64,000 bases of DNA from an uncultured Flavobacteriaceae bacterium (GCA_947502635.1 CANNAN010000011.1:83632-147631), one strand, 5' to 3'. Counted from the stretch's first letter, positions 20,499-30,729 are shown. Numbers and translations are program-made. Notes: generated by a model not told the origin, from the letters alone.

Positions 20499-22562
20499 TT
20501 AGCTAAGAGGGATTATAAGTATTAATGTAGTACCTTTTTTTATTTCAGAGGTGATTTTATATTTTCCTTTAAGTTTAGAAACTCTTGATTTTATATTCAA
20601 TAAACCAATACCATTACCTTTTTGATTTATATTGAAGCCTATGCCATTATCTCTAATGTCTACATATAAATTATTAGAATTTAAAGCGAAGTTAATAGTA
20701 ATTTTATTTGCTTTAGCATGTTTAATAACATTTTGAATGGCTTCTTGGATAATTCTATATAGATTAACTTTTAGATAATCATTAATATCTTCCCAAAAGA
20801 TTTTAGATTTTTGGCTAATGCTATATTGAAAAGAATGAAGGTTATTTTGCTTACCAACATACCCATCCAGAATGGTAATGAAATCTTTATCGGGATCTAA
20901 TTGTGTGTTTTTTAATTCATGGGAAAGGTCTCTTATTTCTCTTTCAATAGACTGAATTTCATTGATATAAAAACTATAATTTTCTTTAGTTTGATCTTTT
21001 TCATCCATAGATAAAAACTCTAAACCTAAACGAGAGCCTAAAAGTCTGTTTAAAATGCCATCATGTAATTCTTCAGAAATATGATGACGTTCCAAAAGAC
21101 GACCTTCTTCAACTTTGGCCTGCTGCCTTAACATGAGGGTGTAAATCTCTTCATTGGCTTTCTGTTGTTCACTTTCAAAGCTTAAAATTTTGTTTTTGGT
21201 AATTTGGATTCTAATAATAAGAATGAGTATAAAAATTAAAACAACGATGAGTCCAATAACAATAATTAAAATGTTTTGAGTTGTTAAACGTTTGGTTTCT
21301 TCAATATAGGTGTCTGTTTCGTATTGGATTCTGGCGAATTTGTTTCTGGAAGCACGTTCCAGATCAAGAAGACTGTCATTAAGTTTTATATGTTCGTATA
21401 AATATCGTTTTCCAGCTTCTCCTTCTACAATTTTTGAAAGCATTAATAAAGCTCTGGAAACTTCAAAATAGTTTTTAATATCCTTACCAATTTCATAAGA
21501 TCTTTTAGAAAGTATAAGAGCGGAATCTTTTTTGTTAATAGCCTGATAAAACTCAGCCATATCATTCCCGATAGCAGTTATTTCATATGAGGCATTTAAA
21601 CTATCACTTATTTTATAAGCTTTATTAAAAAGGGAATTAATGTATTTTGTATTGCCATTTTTAGACAAGAATAAATTATATGATTTGTTATTAATTATTG
21701 CAGCATATGATAACGGATCCTTTTTTAATATTTCTTTATTTTCAAGAAGCTTCTTGTATATAGATAAAGCTTTTTGGTAATCTTTTTTTTCTTTATAGAC
21801 CCCTGCTAAGTTAATTTTAGCATATAAATAATTTTTAAATTTATCCATATTATTATCCCCTTCAATACTGTAATCTTCAGATAGTTTATCATTAAATGTT
21901 AAAGCTTTTTTATAGTATTCAATAGATTTATCATATAGTTTTAAATATTTTGTATTGAGTCCAATAGTATTATAATAACTAAATAAAAGACTAAGATTTT
22001 CATTGTTTTCTGGTAATACTTGTAGAAAGCTAATTGCTTTTATTAGATTTTCTTCGCTGTGAATAAAATCCCGTTCACGGGTTTGCATGTCAGCAATATA
22101 ACTAAGTGCAAAGCTTTGACCTTTTAAATTTTTTAACTTGCTGTAAAGCTTCAAAGCTCTATTGCTATAATAATAACCGCTGTCATTATGTATTTCCTTA
22201 AGAATATAATACCACGCTAAGTCGAGATTTGAATGAGCTATTTCTATTGAATCATTTAACTTATGAGCCAATTTTAGATTCTTGTAAGCCATATCTTTTA
22301 ACATTACGTGATTGTTCATGTTTAGATAAATATTTCTGAGTTTATTATTTGATATTAAAATAGTAGAATCAATACCTGTTTCATAGGATAATTTACTAGC
22401 TCGCTTCGCATATAATAAACGAACATTAATATCTAAGTCTTTCTCCTTGGATAACTTTCTTAATCTTTGGATGCTATCTAACATGACATCAAAATCATCG
22501 TTTTGAGCATTTATATTAAAAATAATAAGAAGACATGCTATAAAAAAAAAGTATTTATTCAA
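20499..22562 (-). CDS. TPR-repeat sensor histidine kinase, tandem paralog of 18424-20490
   Basis: Same architecture; near-identical TM/kinase half with a more diverged TPR half. Confidence 0.9.
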   Translation of the reverse strand: MNKYFFFIACLLIIFNINAQNDDFDVMLDSIQRLRKLSKEKDLDINVRLLYAKRASKLSYETGIDSTILISNNKLRNIYLNMNNHVMLKDMAYKNLKLAHKLNDSIEIAHSNLDLAWYYILKEIHNDSGYYYSNRALKLYSKLKNLKGQSFALSYIADMQTRERDFIHSEENLIKAISFLQVLPENNENLSLLFSYYNTIGLNTKYLKLYDKSIEYYKKALTFNDKLSEDYSIEGDNNMDKFKNYLYAKINLAGVYKEKKDYQKALSIYKKLLENKEILKKDPLSYAAIINNKSYNLFLSKNGNTKYINSLFNKAYKISDSLNASYEITAIGNDMAEFYQAINKKDSALILSKRSYEIGKDIKNYFEVSRALLMLSKIVEGEAGKRYLYEHIKLNDSLLDLERASRNKFARIQYETDTYIEETKRLTTQNILIIVIGLIVVLIFILILIIRIQITKNKILSFESEQQKANEEIYTLMLRQQAKVEEGRLLERHHISEELHDGILNRLLGSRLGLEFLSMDEKDQTKENYSFYINEIQSIEREIRDLSHELKNTQLDPDKDFITILDGYVGKQNNLHSFQYSISQKSKIFWEDINDYLKVNLYRIIQEAIQNVIKHAKANKITINFALNSNNLYVDIRDNGIGFNINQKGNGIGLLNIKSRVSKLKGKYKITSEIKKGTTLILIIPLS

Positions 22563-22606
22563 AAGAAATGAATTTTATTTAATAGCATCCAAAGATAAGA
22601 TTTTTT

Positions 22607-22663
22607 CTACATTATGGAGTAAGTAAGTCCCAAACTAATATTTCTACCCATATTAAAGGTACC
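22607..22663 (-). pseudogene. Possible 3' terminal scrap of a TonB-dependent receptor gene
   Basis: Minus-strand reading GTFNMGRNISLGLTYSIM* resembles the last beta-strand of TonB receptors (compare DDLGRNIMLQVKFNY at 23406); a stop lies immediately upstream. Confidence 0.4.
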
Positions 22664-22752
22664 TTAGTTGAAAAGGTTTTGCCAAGATTTGATATAACTT
22701 CCACATTTGCCTTAAGGTATTTATATACCAATTATGTTAGCACATTGGGGAT

Positions 22753-22797
22753 AATAATAAACGCCTCGATTTTATTAAAATCGAGGCGTTTATTATT
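22753..22797. terminator. Long perfect palindromic terminator
   Basis: aataataaacgcctcgatttta-t-taaaatcgaggcgtttattatt, 22-nt perfect arms, downstream of the minus-strand lipoprotein gene. Confidence 0.85.
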
Positions 22798-22813
22798 ACT
22801 TAACATTTATTAT

Positions 22814-23395
22814 TTACTTAATAGTAACAGGGAAGGTAGCTTGTACATCTGTTTCTCCTCCAGCATTTGCTATATCACCATCGCTAACGCCGCTGGCACT
22901 TTTATTAGGTTCATGACGTAGTGTAATAATAATCGCTCCCGAACTAGGAGTTGCCGAAGTTGTTAGTGTAAATTCTAACCCTAACGGGTTGCTATCACTA
23001 TCAAAATCAACATAAGTAAATGTTGCTAGACTATTTGTTGCCTGAAAGAAAAATTGATGCTCTTCGTCTAATGTTTTAATTTCCTCTGTAACATCCTCAG
23101 CTGGAGATTCGGTTTCGTTTAATATCTCCATACTTCCATTATATGTAGTATCTGCAAGTAAATCTCCTGATACTGTAATCACAGGAGGATTAGGTCCGTC
23201 TTTACCATCTAAATCTAAGCTCTTAAAAGTTATAGTAGTTCCTCCTCCAACAGGAACTAAGGTTGCTGTTAAAGTTGTTATGACCTCTTCCTGAATGATA
23301 ACTGCAGGATTATCATCTTTTGAACACCCAGTAAGTATAAAAGTTGATAATAAGATTAAAAATGTACTTTTTAAATTATTTTTTAATGTCTTCAT
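22814..23395 (-). CDS. Lipoprotein partner of the TonB receptor
   Basis: Lipobox ILTGCSKDD; 10 nt downstream of the TonB receptor gene. Confidence 0.7.
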   Translation of the reverse strand: MKTLKNNLKSTFLILLSTFILTGCSKDDNPAVIIQEEVITTLTATLVPVGGGTTITFKSLDLDGKDGPNPPVITVSGDLLADTTYNGSMEILNETESPAEDVTEEIKTLDEEHQFFFQATNSLATFTYVDFDSDSNPLGLEFTLTTSATPSSGAIIITLRHEPNKSASGVSDGDIANAGGETDVQATFPVTIK

Positions 23396-23405
23396 GATTT
23401 TTTTT

Positions 23406-25805
23406 TTAATAATTAAACTTTACTTGTAACATAATATTTCTTCCTAAATCATCGGCAAAAAATCTTAATCGGTTAAGATATTCTCTGTAAGAAGTATTAA
23501 AAATGTTAGTAATATTTAAACCTATATTCAGGTTTGTTTGTTTTGATAAATTTAGAGTTATATCACTTTGAAAATGCAATAAATGATAGGTTGGTGGCGG
23601 CGAACTAATATCCAATAAGACCTCACTATCTATTGTGGGTATATAAACATTAAAGTTGTTATCTGGAAACTCATTTTGTCTAAAAACTAATTCACTTTGT
23701 AATTCAGTATTAAGCTGTAACCATTTTTTATTTGAATAACCTAAAATATTAACTGTTTTGAATGATGGCATATCAATCAAAGCTTGTTTTTTTGTTAAAT
23801 CTCTTCCTTTAATAAAGGATGATTTATTATTAAGCGACCAGTGTTCGTTGAATTTATAATTAGCAGTAACATCCAAACCTAATAATGAGGCATTGGTTTG
23901 ATTATAACTCCAAACAGGAAATGCCCCACGAATGGTTAACTCGGTTCCCGTTGGTTCTATAAAAATATAATCGTTAATAAGATTGTAAAATGCTTCAAGG
24001 TTTATTGATAATGCATTTCTATTATATTTATATGTCCCAGAAATCCTGTTTGATGTTTCTTGTTTCATACGTAGATCACCCAATTCAATCCTAGCGGCAG
24101 AATGATGTAAGCCATCACTAAATAACTCAGAAGGATTTGGCGCTCTGTTGGATAACCCATAGTTAAACATAAATGAATCATTATCATTAATTTTATAAGC
24201 TATTCCAGCTGAAGCTGATATGTTATGATAATCGAACACAGGATTGGTAAGCAATTGGGATCCTAAATCATCAATAACAATATTACTAAAATCTACATCA
24301 TAATTTCGTTCTTCCCAGCGACTTGTCAGGTAGAATTTTTTAGCTTCTATGCGACTAAAATCATAACGAAGCCCAAAATTTAAATTGGTTTTGTCGCTTA
24401 ATCTAAAATCTGAAATAGCAAATGCACCAGCATCATATTTATCGTAATCAGGAATCAAGCGCCTAATACCAGTCTCAGGATTTGCAAAATTGTTTTGATA
24501 TCCTACATTTAGTCCAAATTTATAAATCCTATCGCTTTTAGAATCAACTTTTAAATTTGTTCTAATGGTATGTGTTTTTAAGGTCAAGTCAATTGCGGGC
24601 TTATCTTTATCATCTCCAACCCGAATATCATACTCAAAACGTTGATTATTTTGAAAATCATATTGTATTTGTAAACGTCCAAACTTTTTAAACCGTTTAT
24701 AAAAATCGGCTTTAATAATTTGATGTGTAACATCTTGTCGCGGTGCTTCGATATTATAGCTAAAATCTTCAACCACCAATGGTTGTTGACTATTAATTGC
24801 ATTTACCAAATCTTCAATATTCCCAATATGTGATGATTTTAATATTGCTATTTCATTATTCAAATAACTGTAATAGAAATTGAAACCTCGTTCAAAGGTT
24901 TTATAACCAGATTTAATTGAAAACCCTTTTGCGTTTAATCCAGTATTAGTAAGGTTATAATCTGGCGTTTCAAAATCACCAAAACGTTTCATAGTTGCCT
25001 GTGCACCTAGATACCAACCTTTTTTGTAGGTTTTTGTTAATGAGGAGTTTAAGCTAAAGCCTCTGCCATTAGTATGACCACTAATAATTGTTTTTCCGTA
25101 AAGCGAATCTTTTAAACTAACATTAGAGGGTTGCAAAATAATAACACCACCAATAGCATCTCCACCGTAAGCCAGAGCATCTGCTCCTTTAATTACATTA
25201 ACACTTCCTACAGTGTTTAAATCAATATTTGGAGCATGTTCAATACCCCATTCTTGATCTTGCAAGCGAACACCATTTGTCATTACTATTATCCTACTAC
25301 TGTGCAAACCATTAATAACAGGTTTTACAATTAAATTGCCTGTATTTATAGAAGATACACCACTAATTTGTTTTAATGCATCACCTAAGCTAAAAGCACT
25401 GAAACGTTCAATTGCATCTGTTTTTAACAGTGTTTCTTGTGATGTTTTAGTTAATTTAGTAATTGTCTTCCCCTCAACTTTAACTTCGTTGAGCTCTTCT
25501 ATATGATGTTCTAAATTTATAACATAAAAGGAATCACCACTAATTTGAATTTCTAATCGTTTTGTTTCACAACCCAAATGCGATACTGAGACGATTAATT
25601 CTCCATCACAGAGGTTTGCAATAGAAAATTTCCCATCGATATCTGTAGTAGTGTATTTATCTAGTGTTTCAATGTAAATGGTGGCTGCTATAATAGGCGA
25701 ACCATCATGAAAATCATGAACTTCTCCATAAAATCTAGAGTCACAGTTTTGACTATGGACTATGTTGATGAAACAACAAGCCACAATCAATATATAATAT
25801 TTCAT
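23406..25805 (-). CDS. TonB-dependent receptor with CarboxypepD_reg-like N-terminus
   Basis: GEVHDFHDGSPIIAATIYIETLDKYTTTDIDGKFSI; plug domain ISGVSSINTGNLIVKPVINGLHSSRIIVMTNGVRLQDQEWG; terminal beta-strand NIMLQVKFNY. Confidence 0.93.
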   Translation of the reverse strand: MKYYILIVACCFINIVHSQNCDSRFYGEVHDFHDGSPIIAATIYIETLDKYTTTDIDGKFSIANLCDGELIVSVSHLGCETKRLEIQISGDSFYVINLEHHIEELNEVKVEGKTITKLTKTSQETLLKTDAIERFSAFSLGDALKQISGVSSINTGNLIVKPVINGLHSSRIIVMTNGVRLQDQEWGIEHAPNIDLNTVGSVNVIKGADALAYGGDAIGGVIILQPSNVSLKDSLYGKTIISGHTNGRGFSLNSSLTKTYKKGWYLGAQATMKRFGDFETPDYNLTNTGLNAKGFSIKSGYKTFERGFNFYYSYLNNEIAILKSSHIGNIEDLVNAINSQQPLVVEDFSYNIEAPRQDVTHQIIKADFYKRFKKFGRLQIQYDFQNNQRFEYDIRVGDDKDKPAIDLTLKTHTIRTNLKVDSKSDRIYKFGLNVGYQNNFANPETGIRRLIPDYDKYDAGAFAISDFRLSDKTNLNFGLRYDFSRIEAKKFYLTSRWEERNYDVDFSNIVIDDLGSQLLTNPVFDYHNISASAGIAYKINDNDSFMFNYGLSNRAPNPSELFSDGLHHSAARIELGDLRMKQETSNRISGTYKYNRNALSINLEAFYNLINDYIFIEPTGTELTIRGAFPVWSYNQTNASLLGLDVTANYKFNEHWSLNNKSSFIKGRDLTKKQALIDMPSFKTVNILGYSNKKWLQLNTELQSELVFRQNEFPDNNFNVYIPTIDSEVLLDISSPPPTYHLLHFQSDITLNLSKQTNLNIGLNITNIFNTSYREYLNRLRFFADDLGRNIMLQVKFNY

Positions 25806-25841
25806 TATTATAAATATATTTAGTTTAAAGAAATGTATACT

Positions 25842-26174
25842 TTAAACTAAAACAGGTGGACCTCGAAGAGAAAAAGATAATTGCCGATGATTATCAAGAA
25901 ATTTGTATGTTGATATTGGAATTTTAAAATAGGATGAAACGTTTATAATATCATCATATTTAAATAAATATAAATATTGGTTACTTAGTTTAAATTTATA
26001 AAACTCACAATCTAAATCTATTTCGTGTAAGTGTGTCTTTGCTTCCCCTAAACAAACGTCATGTTCATGGTGGGAGAAAATATGCGCAAATTTAACAACA
26101 GTAGGCACTAGAAGAGTAACAACCAACAGAAGGGTTATTATTTTAAATACCGTATGTTGTTTTATTTGATTCAC
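25842..26174 (-). CDS. Small membrane-anchored protein with His-rich segment and LRGPP tail
   Basis: One TM, then FAHIFSHHEHDVCLGEAKTHLHEIDLDC; ends SLRGPPVLV; directly upstream of the TonB receptor. Confidence 0.65.
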   Translation of the reverse strand: MNQIKQHTVFKIITLLLVVTLLVPTVVKFAHIFSHHEHDVCLGEAKTHLHEIDLDCEFYKFKLSNQYLYLFKYDDIINVSSYFKIPISTYKFLDNHRQLSFSLRGPPVLV

Positions 26175-26476
26175 TAATCTACAAAACGTTTTAAACCAAT
26201 TCTACGTAGCATTTTCTTTTCAAAGTTCCAAAAGAATTTGTGTTGTCCAAAAACCCATCCGAAGAAAACGAGCATAAATTGGTACATGATAAACAATAAA
26301 AGAATTCGGATAGTCCAATACCCAAAATTCCCAAATACTTCAGTTGTAATATTTAAATAGTTTAAAATGGGCTTACCTATATAGGAAGCTGTAGACCCAG
26401 TGATGGCAAATACACACAAAATGATTATAATTTGCCAGTTATGTTCTATTCCCCAACGTTCTTTTAACTTCTTCAC
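26174..26476 (-). CDS. Small two-TM protein (possibly DUF6787)
   Basis: KLKERWGIEHNWQIIIILCVFAITGSTASYIGKPIL...FFGWVFGQHKFFWNFEKKMLRRIG. Confidence 0.6.
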   Translation of the reverse strand: MKKLKERWGIEHNWQIIIILCVFAITGSTASYIGKPILNYLNITTEVFGNFGYWTIRILLLFIMYQFMLVFFGWVFGQHKFFWNFEKKMLRRIGLKRFVD

Positions 26477-26511
26477 AAATGCAATTTAGATGCAAAAATA
26501 AATAAAAGACT

Positions 26512-26955
26512 TTAAATTCTAGGAACAAATCCACCTAATCGTTGTTTATATGTTAATTGGAAGAAGATAAAGTAATTAAAAAGCTTATAATTAACATCGT
26601 ATCCATAATCTATACCAGGTTGGTAATCAATTTGTAATTCGTATAAATTGGGATCAAAACGTTGGGGTTGACGTACTCTTTGATTCCATTCTGTTACATA
26701 GACATTATTTCTGCTTTCCAGATATTGTTGTGAATAAAAGCCTTCAGGTTTGGCTATGCTCAATAACCAGGTATTAAAGCGAGGTTCTATAATGATAATT
26801 TCGTATTCTAAATCTTCATTAGCAATAACAACCGTATCATTGCCAATTTGTGCGAGCCCCTTTTCGGATTTGTTACTGATAGATGTTATTGGCTTTGAGG
26901 TATTACAATTAAAAATAAATACACACAGTAATAATATATAAATAACTTTTTTCAT
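26512..26955 (-). CDS. Lipoprotein (possibly DUF6146)
   Basis: Lipobox FIFNCNTS; IIEPRFNTWLLSIAKPEGFYSQQYLESRNNVYVTEWNQRVRQPQRFDPNLYE. Confidence 0.6.
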   Translation of the reverse strand: MKKVIYILLLCVFIFNCNTSKPITSISNKSEKGLAQIGNDTVVIANEDLEYEIIIIEPRFNTWLLSIAKPEGFYSQQYLESRNNVYVTEWNQRVRQPQRFDPNLYELQIDYQPGIDYGYDVNYKLFNYFIFFQLTYKQRLGGFVPRI

Positions 26956-27089
26956 AGCTTTAATGGATTTCTAATTATTCTTCAAAAGTATTATGCAGTC
27001 TTGTGTTAAAAAAATGAGAATGAGTTAATACTCATTTACATTGAGTGAACTGCCATTTAGATGTATATATTTAAGTTTAAAATTAATTT

Positions 27090-27467
27090 TTATTTAAATG
27101 CTAAAAAGTTTGCAGTTAGTTTTTTTATTAATAGCTCTCTTTTTGTCGTTTTATGGTTATAGTTATACTTTATGACTAATGTCGAATCTGATGTTGCTTG
27201 CCATGTAGTATTGTAGTCCTTATTATATATTTTATAATTACCACATCGTTTTGCAGAAAAATGTTGAATAGTTACTTTTCCATTAGTTTTGAATTCATAA
27301 CCTGTTTCTTCTAATGTTAGTTTATTAACTTTTACAAATAATTTTACAGTCTTATTATATTTCCAACACCCAATTAATTTATCTGTTAGTTTATCTGTCG
27401 GTTCATTGTTAAAGGATAAAAAAAGGAAAATGATTCCAAAAAATAATACTCTTAAAAAAATATTCAT
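27090..27467 (-). CDS. Secreted lipocalin-like hypothetical protein
   Basis: Signal peptide; GCWKYNKTVKLF...GYEFKTNGKVTI...CGNYKIYNKDYNTTW. Confidence 0.5.
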   Translation of the reverse strand: MNIFLRVLFFGIIFLFLSFNNEPTDKLTDKLIGCWKYNKTVKLFVKVNKLTLEETGYEFKTNGKVTIQHFSAKRCGNYKIYNKDYNTTWQATSDSTLVIKYNYNHKTTKRELLIKKLTANFLAFK

Positions 27468-27559
27468 CCTTAATTTGAATTACAGGTTTTTAATTAAATT
27501 CTCTAAACTAAATTTACAAAAATCATACCTTAAATAACTGTTTTTGAGTAATTTTAACA

Positions 27560-27592
27560 AAAAAACGCCAAACAATAATGTTTGACGCTTTT
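27560..27592. terminator. Terminator downstream of the DUF937 gene
   Basis: aaaacgccaaaca-ataa-tgtttgacgctttt hairpin with flanking A/T runs. Confidence 0.75.
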
Positions 27593-27613
27593 TATTTTAT
27601 ATGATTTTACGAC

Positions 27614-28252
27614 TTATTTTCCTCCAAAAAGCCCACCAAGTAACCCGCCTAGGCCACCTTTCTTTTTATTACCACCTAATACCATTCCTGCTACATCATC
27701 AATAACACTTCCATCACCGTCGGCATCAAGAATAGATTCTATAAAGCTTTGTTCTTGTTTCTGGGAATTACCACCAAGTAAACCACCTAATAAGCCTTCT
27801 AGCCCACTTGAACTGTTTACGTTTTGTTGTTTGCTTTGCTTACCTAAAACACCCATTAATATAGGAGCAGCGACTTTTAATATTTGAGCTACAGATCCAG
27901 CATCCACACCAGATTTCTGACTTAAAGCATTTTCAACATGTTGTTGTTTACCCCCTAAGACATGACCCAGTATTTTTCCTCCATCATCTAATACATTAGA
28001 ATCGACACCACCGCCAAATAAGCCACCTAAGTTATCTAAAATGCTTCCATCGTGTTTCCCATTTAGAGCACTCATTAAGCCTTCTGCTCCTTGAGGAGTC
28101 GCTGTATTGCGTTTCATAGCCTGCATTAATACAGGTAAAGCCATCGTGAGAACACTTCCTGTTTTGTTTTCGTCCTGTCCTGTTTGACCTGCTACACCAC
28201 TAATAATTGTTTTTCCTAGGTCGCTGTTTAATAAGTCTAAAATTCCTGCCAT
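27614..28252 (-). CDS. DUF937 domain protein
   Basis: GILDLLNSDLGKTIISGVAGQTGQDENKTGSVLTMALPVLMQAMKRN; Gly-rich C-terminus. Confidence 0.85.
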   Translation of the reverse strand: MAGILDLLNSDLGKTIISGVAGQTGQDENKTGSVLTMALPVLMQAMKRNTATPQGAEGLMSALNGKHDGSILDNLGGLFGGGVDSNVLDDGGKILGHVLGGKQQHVENALSQKSGVDAGSVAQILKVAAPILMGVLGKQSKQQNVNSSSGLEGLLGGLLGGNSQKQEQSFIESILDADGDGSVIDDVAGMVLGGNKKKGGLGGLLGGLFGGK

Positions 28253-28311
28253 ACTTTTTATTATTTAATTTAATTGAAAGATTAGTTAGAGAACTAATGA
28301 TTGCTCAATGT

Positions 28312-28343
28312 ACAAAAAAAGTCCTAACTTATATGTTAGGACT
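28312..28343 (-). terminator. Terminator downstream of the serA-like gene
   Basis: agtcctaac-ttatat-gttaggact perfect hairpin with T run on the minus strand. Confidence 0.8.
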
Positions 28344-28380
28344 CAATTATAACGTTTTGGTCACATAGTAACCTATATTA

Positions 28381-29331
28381 TTATTTTAATATACTAATAA
28401 TTTGTTCTGCTAATTCAGTACCAATTCTATCTTGAGCTTCATTTGTTGCAGCACCAGTATGTGGTGTTAACGATAAAGCAGGGTTCATTAATAATTGCAT
28501 TTCTGGTTTTGGCTCTTTTTCAAAAACATCTAAAGCAGCTCTTGCAATTTTTCCACTGGAAAGTGCTTCAACAAGGGCAACCTCATCAACCACACCACCA
28601 CGAGCAGCATTAACAAGAATAGCACCATCTTTCATGATTTCTAGTTCAGGTTTTCCAATAACGTAACCGTCTTGAGCAGGAACATGAAGTGTTAAGAAAT
28701 CGGCTTGTTTTAAAACATCTTCTTTAGAAATTGTTTTGATGTTAAAATTCAATTTCTGACCATCAAAAAAGTCTAATTCTAAATTTGCTTCATCCATAAA
28801 TGGATCAAAAGCAATGACTTTCATACCAGCACCGATAGCAACTTTTGCAGTAGCTTGACCAATACGACCAAAACCTAAAACACCTAAAGTTTTTCCTTTT
28901 AACTCAGTACCTTTTGCATAAGCTTTCTTTAAACCTTTAAAGTTAGAATCACCTTCTAGAGGCATCTCTCTATTTGAGTTATGTAAAAAACGAGCCAATC
29001 CAAATAGGTGACCAAATACTAATTCTGCAACCGAGTGTGAAGATGCAGCAGGTGTATTAATAACGCTACGTCCTTGTTCTCTGGCATATTCAACATCAAT
29101 ATTATCCATACCAACGCCACCTCGACCAATAATTTTTAAGCCAGGACAAGCATCAATTAAGTCTTTACGTACTGTAGTAGCACTACGTACTAATAAAACA
29201 GTAATGTCTTTTTCATTAATGTAGTTAATAAGTTGCTCTTGAGCTACTGTAGTTGTGATGACTTCAAAACCACCTTTTTCTAGAGCATCAATTCCGCTTT
29301 GTGAAATACCGTCGTTTGCTAATACTTTCAT
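28381..29331 (-). CDS. serA: D-3-phosphoglycerate dehydrogenase-like D-2-hydroxyacid dehydrogenase
   Basis: GRGGVGMDNIDVEYAREQGRSVINTPAASSHSVAEL, GVLGFGRIGQATAKVA, NAARGGVVDEVALVEAL; adjacent to serC. Confidence 0.88.
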   Translation of the reverse strand: MKVLANDGISQSGIDALEKGGFEVITTTVAQEQLINYINEKDITVLLVRSATTVRKDLIDACPGLKIIGRGGVGMDNIDVEYAREQGRSVINTPAASSHSVAELVFGHLFGLARFLHNSNREMPLEGDSNFKGLKKAYAKGTELKGKTLGVLGFGRIGQATAKVAIGAGMKVIAFDPFMDEANLELDFFDGQKLNFNIKTISKEDVLKQADFLTLHVPAQDGYVIGKPELEIMKDGAILVNAARGGVVDEVALVEALSSGKIARAALDVFEKEPKPEMQLLMNPALSLTPHTGAATNEAQDRIGTELAEQIISILK

Positions 29332-29484
29332 TTAATATAACTTTTTTCATTTCCGTGAAGACGGAAATCTTTTTAATAATTTATTTTATTTTTAGCACTC
29401 TAGTAAAAGACTAAATCTCATTACTATAAACTGCTAACTATTTATAAGTTTGAGTAAGCTATAAATAGCCCACCGCAAACTGTT

Positions 29485-30549
29485 TTAAGCTTTACTCTCT
29501 AATTCACTCATAACCTCAACCAATGCTTTTACACTATCTAAAGGTAAGGCATTGTACATAGATGCTCTATAACCACCAACACTTCTATGACCATTAACAC
29601 CACTAATACCAGCTTCTTTAAGCATGGTTTCAAAAGTATCTTTTAAATTATCATTTACTAAATTAAAAGTGGCATTCATCTCAGAACGGTCTTCTTTCAT
29701 TGCAAATCCTTTAAATAATGGATTTAAATCAATTTCAGAATACATTAATCGTGCTTTCTTTTCGTTTTCAATTTCAATTCCAGCAATACCACCAAGGTCT
29801 TTTAACCATTCTAATGTTAACATAGATGTATAAACAGCAAATACAGGAGGTGTATTAAACATACTGCCTTGTTTGATATGGATTTTATAGTCCATAATTG
29901 AAGGAATTTTGCGAGAGACTTTTCCAAGAATATCCTCTTTTACAACAACTAAAGTCGTTCCAGCAGGGCCCATGTTTTTTTGTGCTCCAGCATAGATTAT
30001 ATCGAATTGAGAGTAATCTAACTGACGTGAGAAAATGTCACTACTCATATCACATACCATTGGGATATCACATTTTGGGAATGCTTTTATTTGCGTTCCG
30101 AAAATGGTATTGTTAGAAGTACAGTGAAAATAATCATAATCTGAAGGGATATCATAACCTTTTGGAATATAATTAAAGTTAGCTTCTGCAGAAGATGCTA
30201 CTTCATATATATCATCTAAAATTTTGGCTTCTTTTATTGATTTTTGACTCCAGGCTCCTGTATTTAAATAACCAGCTCTTTTTTCTAAAAGATTCATCGC
30301 AACCATTAAAAATTGCGTGCTGGCTCCTCCTTGTAAAAATAATGCTTTATAACCTTTACCTTCTAAACCTAGTAGTTCTAAAGCTAAGGCTCTAGCTTTT
30401 TCCATAATATCAACAAAAGCTTTACTTCTGTGTGAAATCTCTATTAATGATAAACCACTATTATCAAAATCGATAATGGCTTCTGAAGCTTTTAATAAAA
30501 CTTCTTGTGGTAAAATACTCGGGCCTGCACTAAAGTTATGTTTTTTCAT
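29485..30549 (-). CDS. serC: Phosphoserine aminotransferase
   Basis: MKKHNFSAGPSILPQEVL, SLIEISHRSKAF, YAGAQKNMGPAG, GVNGHRSVGGYRASMYNALPLDSVKALVE. Confidence 0.95.
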   Translation of the reverse strand: MKKHNFSAGPSILPQEVLLKASEAIIDFDNSGLSLIEISHRSKAFVDIMEKARALALELLGLEGKGYKALFLQGGASTQFLMVAMNLLEKRAGYLNTGAWSQKSIKEAKILDDIYEVASSAEANFNYIPKGYDIPSDYDYFHCTSNNTIFGTQIKAFPKCDIPMVCDMSSDIFSRQLDYSQFDIIYAGAQKNMGPAGTTLVVVKEDILGKVSRKIPSIMDYKIHIKQGSMFNTPPVFAVYTSMLTLEWLKDLGGIAGIEIENEKKARLMYSEIDLNPLFKGFAMKEDRSEMNATFNLVNDNLKDTFETMLKEAGISGVNGHRSVGGYRASMYNALPLDSVKALVEVMSELESKA

Positions 30550-30729
30550 TTTTCCTATCCCTAACCCTTTCCAAAGAAAAGGGGATTTATCGGTTGAATT
30601 TTAGTTAATATTAATGTTTTAACCCAAACTTCATTCCCTGAGGTAATGATTGAGGATGGGATTAAATTTAAAGATGCAAAGTTGCTAATTAATTGGGTAT
30701 TTTATGTTATAAAATCAATAATTTTTTCG

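Noticed and set aside
27582-27887. Pro/Ser-rich plus-strand ORF opposite the DUF937 gene
   Set aside because: Composition is just the complement of the Gly-rich C-terminus of the real minus-strand protein.
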